A DNA stretch of 64,000 bases, taken from contig NZ_FNNQ01000002.1 of assembly GCF_900106775.1 (NCBI RefSeq), forward strand, positions 238,374 to 302,373, read 5' to 3'. Origin of the DNA: Marininema mesophilum (lineage in GTDB: Bacteria; Bacillota; Bacilli; Thermoactinomycetales; DSM-45169). How positions within the stretch are numbered: the stretch's first letter is position 1; each line of letters starts with the position of its first letter. The notes below the pieces were generated by a model. The model saw only the letters and a list, made by a program, of their open reading frames with translations. It had not been told where the DNA came from and ran no database searches. The position numbers and the translations under genes are program-made. Positions 59,524 to 64,000 of this stretch are shown piece after piece.

Positions 59524-61047
59524 ATGGATGCAGTAGAAATGAAAGGAATCACGAAGCGCTTCCCTGGAATTGTAGCCAACGATGGAGTAAATCTTAAGGT
59601 GAAGCAAGGTGAGATTCACGCGCTTCTAGGTGAGAATGGTGCCGGTAAATCTACGTTGATGAATATCTTATTTGGGCTTTATCAACCCGATGAGGGTAAG
59701 ATTCTCATCAAAGGAAAAGAGACGGAAATCACGGGTCCCACAGTTGCAGGGGAGCTGGGGATTGGGATGGTCCATCAACACTTCATGCTTGTAGATCCCT
59801 TTACAGTAACAGAAAATATCATCCTCGGTTCTGAACCGACTACTAATGGGATGATCAACAAACGAAGAGCAGAAAAAGAAGTACAGGCGATCTCTGACCG
59901 CTATGGATTAAAAGTAGATCCGCGGGCGAAGATTCGTGATATCTCTGTTGGTATGCAACAACGGGTAGAGATTTTAAAAACCTTGTATCGTGGTGCGGAG
60001 ATTCTGATCTTTGATGAACCAACAGCTGTACTTGCTCCACAAGAAATCGATGAATTGATTGTCATCATGGAGAACCTCGTTAAAGAGGGAAAGACGATCA
60101 TTTTTATCACTCATAAACTAAAAGAGATTATGCGTATCTGTGATGTGGTGACCATCATTCGTCAAGGGAAGTTTATCGGACGCGTCGAAGTAGCCGATAC
60201 GGATGAAAATCGTTTGGCATCTATGATGGTAGGACGGGATGTTTCCTTTACAGTTGATAAGAAACCTGCTAAGCCAAAGGATAAGATCTTATCCATTCGT
60301 GATATTCGGGTACAGGATAGTCGCGGAGTTGACGCTGTACGTGGCTTGAATATGGAGATTAAGGCTGGAGAGATCGTTGGGCTAGCCGGTGTAGATGGCA
60401 ACGGACAGTCAGAGCTAATCGAAGCCATTACAGGGCTAAAGAAAGTTCAATCAGGAGAAGTTATTCTCAATGGAAAGAAAATTACCAACTTAAAGCCCAA
60501 AACAATCACCCATAGTGGTGTAGGGCATATTCCAGAAGATCGTCATCGTCGTGGATTGGTTCTAGATTTCTCCATTGGTGAAAACATGGTGTTGCAAACC
60601 TTTGATCAGAAGCCCTTTGCAAAGGGTTGGTCCTTGCAGTACCCTGCGATTCATAGTTATGCAAAACGACTGATTGAAGAATTTGATGTGCGCACCCCTG
60701 ATATTCATACGCCTGCACGTGCACTCTCTGGTGGAAATCAGCAGAAGGGGATTATCGCTCGTGAAGTAGATCGGGATCCTGATTTCCTCATTGCTGCACA
60801 ACCTACTAGGGGCTTGGATGTTGGAGCGATTGAAGGCATCCATCGCCGATTGATTGAGCAGAGGGATAAAGGGAAGGCGATTCTTCTGATGTCCTTAGAA
60901 CTGGAGGAAATCTGGCAGTTGTCCGATCATATTGCTGTAATCTATGAAGGAAAGATCGCTGGTTGGGTAGATCCAGCATCTACTACTGAAGAAGAGATTG
61001 GCCTCTTGATGGCTGGTTATCGAGCAGGTACGGAGGTGACCTCATAG
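59524..61047 (+). CDS. nupO: Nucleoside ABC transporter ATPase
   Basis: 507 residues with two fused ABC domains, the form used by BMP-linked and ribose-type importers. Domain 1: Walker A LLGENGAGKSTLMN, signature DISVGMQQRVEI, Walker B ILIFDEPTAVL. Domain 2: Walker A-like GVDGNGQSELIEA (degenerate GxxxxGK[ST]), signature LSGGNQQKGII, Walker B DFLIAAQPTRGLD. The second site lacks the Lys, as is usual in this family. ATG 59524 with aggggaagg. Confidence 0.95.
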   Translation: MDAVEMKGITKRFPGIVANDGVNLKVKQGEIHALLGENGAGKSTLMNILFGLYQPDEGKILIKGKETEITGPTVAGELGIGMVHQHFMLVDPFTVTENIILGSEPTTNGMINKRRAEKEVQAISDRYGLKVDPRAKIRDISVGMQQRVEILKTLYRGAEILIFDEPTAVLAPQEIDELIVIMENLVKEGKTIIFITHKLKEIMRICDVVTIIRQGKFIGRVEVADTDENRLASMMVGRDVSFTVDKKPAKPKDKILSIRDIRVQDSRGVDAVRGLNMEIKAGEIVGLAGVDGNGQSELIEAITGLKKVQSGEVILNGKKITNLKPKTITHSGVGHIPEDRHRRGLVLDFSIGENMVLQTFDQKPFAKGWSLQYPAIHSYAKRLIEEFDVRTPDIHTPARALSGGNQQKGIIAREVDRDPDFLIAAQPTRGLDVGAIEGIHRRLIEQRDKGKAILLMSLELEEIWQLSDHIAVIYEGKIAGWVDPASTTEEEIGLLMAGYRAGTEVTS

Positions 61048-61048
61048 C

Positions 61049-62140
61049 ATGCAGGTGTTATCTAAGATTAATAAACAATCATCTTTTTTCGCATCGCTCA
61101 TCTCCGTAATTATGGGCTTGTTGGTTGGTGGAGTGATGATGATCCTGGCAGGTTACAACCCTATTCAGGCATATATCGCTCTTTTTCAAAGTGCTTTTTT
61201 ACAGCCCTTTGATATTGGTGAGACGATCCGGTCGATTACTCCATTGATCCTGACGGGTCTAGCAGTCGGTCTCGCATTTCGGACAGGCCTATTCAACATC
61301 GGGGTGGAAGGACAGTTTATTATTGGTCAACTTGCTGCAGTTATTGTTGCCATTAAGTTGGATTTGCCCCCTGTCCTTCACGCTATAGTTGCCGTGATTG
61401 CTGGTGCCCTAGGTGGTGCGCTGTGGGCTTTTCTCCCAGGTTATCTAAAGGCAAAACGGGGCGTTCATGAGGTTATTACAACGATTATGATGAATTTTAT
61501 TGCGTTGTATCTCTCCAATTTGGCTGTTACAGAATGGCTGACAGAGGGTGCTGATAAGACGAAGAATGTTCCTGAGTCTGCTTCCCTCCATTGGAGCTTT
61601 TTAAGTCAAATGTTTGATGGTTCTAGTGTTCACTTTGGAATCTTTATCGCAATTGTAGCCGCTATTTTTATGTACTATCTGTTGTGGAAAACGACAACCG
61701 GATATCAATTGCGGGCCGTTGGTTTCAATCCTCATGCGTCTGAGTATGCAGGGATGAATGTGTCTCGCAATATTGTGTTGTCTATGATGATTAGTGGTAT
61801 CTTTGCTGGGCTTGCTGGAGCATCGGAACTCCTTGGAACATCTGGCTATCAATCGATTCAGGCATCCTATACAGGGATTGGTTTTGATGGAATCGCAGTC
61901 TCCCTTCTTGGTGGAAATACTCCCTTTGGGATCGTTTTATCTGCTTCTTTGTTTGGGATTCTTACCTACGGAGGAAGCAACATGGAGTTTGTTGCAGGTG
62001 TTCCCCGTGAGGTGATCCGTGTTGTATTTGCTGCAATTATCTTCTTTGTAGCGGCCAATATTGTCCGGTGGGCATCTCAGCGTCGGAAGAAGAAAAAAGT
62101 AAAAGAGTCCAACGAGAAGGCGGTGAAGAGTGGTGATTGA
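61049..62140 (+). CDS. nupP: Nucleoside ABC transporter permease 1
   Basis: 363 residues, about nine or ten hydrophobic segments of the BPD_transp_2 family. Landmarks: IRSITPLILTGLAVGLAFRT, FNIGVEGQFIIGQLAA, KAKRGVHEVITTIMMNFIAL (cytoplasmic EAA-like loop), LRAVGFNPHASEYAGMNVSR. Starts one base after the nupO stop, with ggaggtg upstream; C-terminus is basic. Pairs with nupQ in the membrane. Confidence 0.95.
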   Translation: MQVLSKINKQSSFFASLISVIMGLLVGGVMMILAGYNPIQAYIALFQSAFLQPFDIGETIRSITPLILTGLAVGLAFRTGLFNIGVEGQFIIGQLAAVIVAIKLDLPPVLHAIVAVIAGALGGALWAFLPGYLKAKRGVHEVITTIMMNFIALYLSNLAVTEWLTEGADKTKNVPESASLHWSFLSQMFDGSSVHFGIFIAIVAAIFMYYLLWKTTTGYQLRAVGFNPHASEYAGMNVSRNIVLSMMISGIFAGLAGASELLGTSGYQSIQASYTGIGFDGIAVSLLGGNTPFGIVLSASLFGILTYGGSNMEFVAGVPREVIRVVFAAIIFFVAANIVRWASQRRKKKKVKESNEKAVKSGD

Positions 62141-63068
62141 ATCGTTGACGGATATCTTGGCAACGACGGTGCTTTATATGACTCCACTCCTTTTGGCTGC
62201 GATGGGAGGATTGTTCTCTGAGCGATCAGGTGTGGTGAATATCGGCTTGGAAGGTCTAATGACCATTGGTGCATTCACCGCTGTTGTAACAACCCTTGAA
62301 ACACACAATCCATGGCTTGGTTTAGTAACTGCGATGTTAGCGGGTATGCTGTTTTCCATTCCCCATGCGATTGCTTCAATTACCTTTAAAGCAGATCAGG
62401 TAGTTAGTGGTGTAGCGCTTAACTTCCTAGCCTTAGGGGTTGCTGTTTATTTGGTAAAATCTCTATATAAAGGATCTGGTCAAACACCCGATGTGCAAGA
62501 TGTTCTACAAGCAATGCCGATTCCGGGGTTAGAAAATATCCCAGTTATCGGGCCCGCCCTTTTCCGTGCCTTTCCAACCACTTATCTTGCTTTAATCATT
62601 GTTTTTATTGGTTATGTGGTACTTTATCGCACTCCTTTTGGTATGCGACTACGGGCAGTTGGTGAACACCCTCAAGCCGCTGAGACGATGGGAGTAAATG
62701 TGTACCGTATGCGATATACGGGTGTTCTGATCAGTGGTGCCTTAGCAGGCTTAGGTGGAGCAAGTCTGTCCATCGCAATCGGTAGCCAATTTAGTGAATC
62801 AACCATTGCAGGGCAAGGGTTTATTGCGCTAGCTACTTTGATTTTTGGGAAATGGCATCCCTTTGGAGTTTTGGGTGCCTCGACCTTCTTTGGTTTTGCC
62901 GTAGCTCTTGCGTTGAAAGGTCAGTTAATTGGTCTAACCACCTATGTGCCAAGTGAAGCACTAAACATGCTTCCTTATATATTAACGATCTTGGCCCTCG
63001 CAGGTTTCGTCGGTCGAGCAGAAGCTCCTGCTGCAATTGGAAAAACCTATGAGACCGGCGGTCGATAA
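62130..63068 (+). CDS. nupQ: Nucleoside ABC transporter permease 2
   Basis: 312 residues, BPD_transp_2 family with about eight hydrophobic segments. Landmarks: LFSERSGVVNIGLEGLMTIG, FKADQVVSGVALNFLALGVA, MRLRAVGEHPQAAETMGVNV and FIALATLIFGKWHPFG. Start GTG 62130 (or the next GTG), overlapping nupP by 11 bases. Terminator follows. Confidence 0.95.
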   Translation: MVIESLTDILATTVLYMTPLLLAAMGGLFSERSGVVNIGLEGLMTIGAFTAVVTTLETHNPWLGLVTAMLAGMLFSIPHAIASITFKADQVVSGVALNFLALGVAVYLVKSLYKGSGQTPDVQDVLQAMPIPGLENIPVIGPALFRAFPTTYLALIIVFIGYVVLYRTPFGMRLRAVGEHPQAAETMGVNVYRMRYTGVLISGALAGLGGASLSIAIGSQFSESTIAGQGFIALATLIFGKWHPFGVLGASTFFGFAVALALKGQLIGLTTYVPSEALNMLPYILTILALAGFVGRAEAPAAIGKTYETGGR

Positions 63069-63090
63069 AAAAACTCCTACTATTGATAGT

Positions 63091-63152
63091 ATCCCCTTCA
63101 GGGTTCACAGTAAGAAGAAAGCCACTTACTAAAACTCTGAAGGGATTTTTTT
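63091..63152 (+). terminator. Terminator of the nup operon
   Basis: Long stem atccccttcagggtt / aactctgaagggat with T-run. Confidence 0.85.
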
Positions 63153-63159
63153 ATAGATT

Positions 63160-63284
63160 GCGAGCGGGAAAACCCAGCCCTTCAAGGTTGGGATGAAAGC
63201 GAGCGTCAGACGAGAGAGGGGAGATCTTCCCTCTCGCAAGGCTGATAATCCCCGTATATAATTAGGTAAAGGGGAGGTAAACCC
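63160..63284 (+). mobile_element. Left end of an IS200/IS605-type element
   Basis: Short hairpins (acccagcccttcaaggttggg; gagagggg / ccctctc) precede a TATAAT at 63257-63262 and the tnpB start. Single-stranded hairpin ends are typical of this transposon group. The exact left boundary is unknown. Confidence 0.5.
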
Positions 63285-64000
63285 ATGCACAAAGCGTTTA
63301 AATTTCGCTTGTATCCAACAAAGGAACAAACCATTCTCATCCATAAATCCATTGGATGTAGTCGTTTCACATTTAATCACTTTCTAGCCAGATGGAACGA
63401 ATTCTATGACAGCACAGGAAAAGGTCTGACCTATGGAACCTGTTCTGCCCAACTGACTGCCTTAAAAAAAGAGATCGATTGGCTACGGGAAGTCGATTCT
63501 ACTTCGCTTCAAAATACCTTGAAACACCTAGCAGATTCCTTCTCTCGCTTCTTCAAAAAGCAAAATGACCGTCCACGCTTCAAAAGCAAACGAAATCGTG
63601 TCCAATCCTACACTAGTCAGTGCAACCATCCGAAAAAGGGAAAGGCCACCATCGAGGTGATAGCCAATCGGATCAGGCTCCCGAAACTCGGATGGGTGAA
63701 GGTTGCCAAATCCCGTGAAGTAGAGGGACGGATTCTTTCTGCAACCATCCGGCGTAATCCCACGGGGAAGTACTTTGTATCGGTGTTGTGTGAAATCAAC
63801 GCGTGTCCGGTTGTGTCTGTATCCAAAGAGAAAGTAATCGGTGTTGATTTGGGGCTGAAAGACTTTGCGATTCTAACGGACGGAACCCAAGTAAAACCGT
63901 CTCGGTATTTCCGCCAGTACGAAAAGAAGCTAGCCAAAGCACAGCGCATCATGAGCCAACGAACCAAAGGCGGTTCCAATTGGCACAAAGCACGGATCAA
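63285..64000 (+). CDS. tnpB: TnpB RNA-guided nuclease of IS200/IS605, 3' end beyond window
   Basis: 239 visible residues from ATG 63285 (aaaggggaggtaaaccc upstream), frame open at the window edge. N-terminus MHKAFKFRLYPTKEQTILIH and SRFTFNHFLARWNEFY are typical; RRNPTGKYFVSVLCE follows, and the RuvC-I motif VIGVDLGLKDFAIL supplies the first catalytic Asp. RuvC-II/III and the zinc finger would lie outside. No TnpA gene is seen on its 5' side, so this may be a TnpB-only element. Known TnpBs cut DNA using an RNA from the element's right end; that part is not in view. Confidence 0.93.
   Translation, partial: MHKAFKFRLYPTKEQTILIHKSIGCSRFTFNHFLARWNEFYDSTGKGLTYGTCSAQLTALKKEIDWLREVDSTSLQNTLKHLADSFSRFFKKQNDRPRFKSKRNRVQSYTSQCNHPKKGKATIEVIANRIRLPKLGWVKVAKSREVEGRILSATIRRNPTGKYFVSVLCEINACPVVSVSKEKVIGVDLGLKDFAILTDGTQVKPSRYFRQYEKKLAKAQRIMSQRTKGGSNWHKARI

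Noticed and set aside
1..64000. rRNA or tRNA genes
   Set aside because: No rRNA sequence and no cloverleaf with a T-loop GTTCRA core in a credible context was found by reading.

Overview
This window looks like chromosome from an endospore-forming member of the Bacillales. The signs are DpaA/DpaB (dipicolinate synthase), a Spo0E-like phosphatase, SpoVF-asd-dapG-dapA gene order, PolC, RNase J, and the rimP-nusA-ylxR-ylxQ-infB-ylxP-rbfA-nrnA-truB-ribF-rpsO-pnp order known from Bacillus. A B12-dependent NrdJ and generally GC-balanced core genes would fit Thermoactinomycetaceae, but the family assignment is inference.

Layout. 1-10.4 kb: 3' part of nrdJ, an SGNH hydrolase, a metallophosphoesterase, recQ, a yolD-dinB pair behind a likely LexA box, and hutH with a hairpin leader. 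10.4-20.2 kb: an AT-richer accessory island between hutH and polC. It holds three families of small secreted proteins (a pair, a five-member set, and a singleton plus a pseudogene), a tyrosine recombinase, a Tn3 transposase tail, fragments of a DinB-type gene, and the 5' and 3' pieces of a group II intron. A segment of about 1.4 kb is duplicated inside it (12.52-13.93 and 18.54-19.90 kb). 20.3-46.2 kb: conserved core. polC, then the translation/RNA operon, pnp, a YlxY-type deacetylase, an M16 protease, dut, a spo0E-like gene, ymxH, dpaA-dpaB-asd-dapG-dapA, and RNase J. 46.2-52.2 kb: a second accessory block with two secreted aerolysin-type (ETX/MTX2-like) proteins on duplicated promoter regions, a SUKH/SMI1 protein, an unknown two-gene cluster, and HelD and TetR fragments. 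52.3-58.2 kb: tepA, ylzJ and ftsK/spoIIIE, interrupted between ylzJ and ftsK by about 2.1 kb of cargo (IS3 remnant, Nudix gene, lipoprotein-like gene) that sits between direct repeats of the tepA-ylzJ-ftsK junction. 58.4-63.1 kb: nucleoside ABC transporter nupNOPQ. From 63.3 kb: a TnpB gene running off the end.

How the parts fit. The core block couples replication (PolC, Dut), translation start and ribosome assembly (IF2, RimP, RbfA, S15), RNA turnover (PNPase, RNase J, NrnA) and the lysine/dipicolinate branch used in sporulation. The two accessory blocks are where novelty is most likely: they carry repeated secreted-protein genes without recognisable enzymatic motifs, two pore-former-like proteins, and many signs of rearrangement. 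All identifications come from reading sequence and remembered family motifs; no database search was possible.
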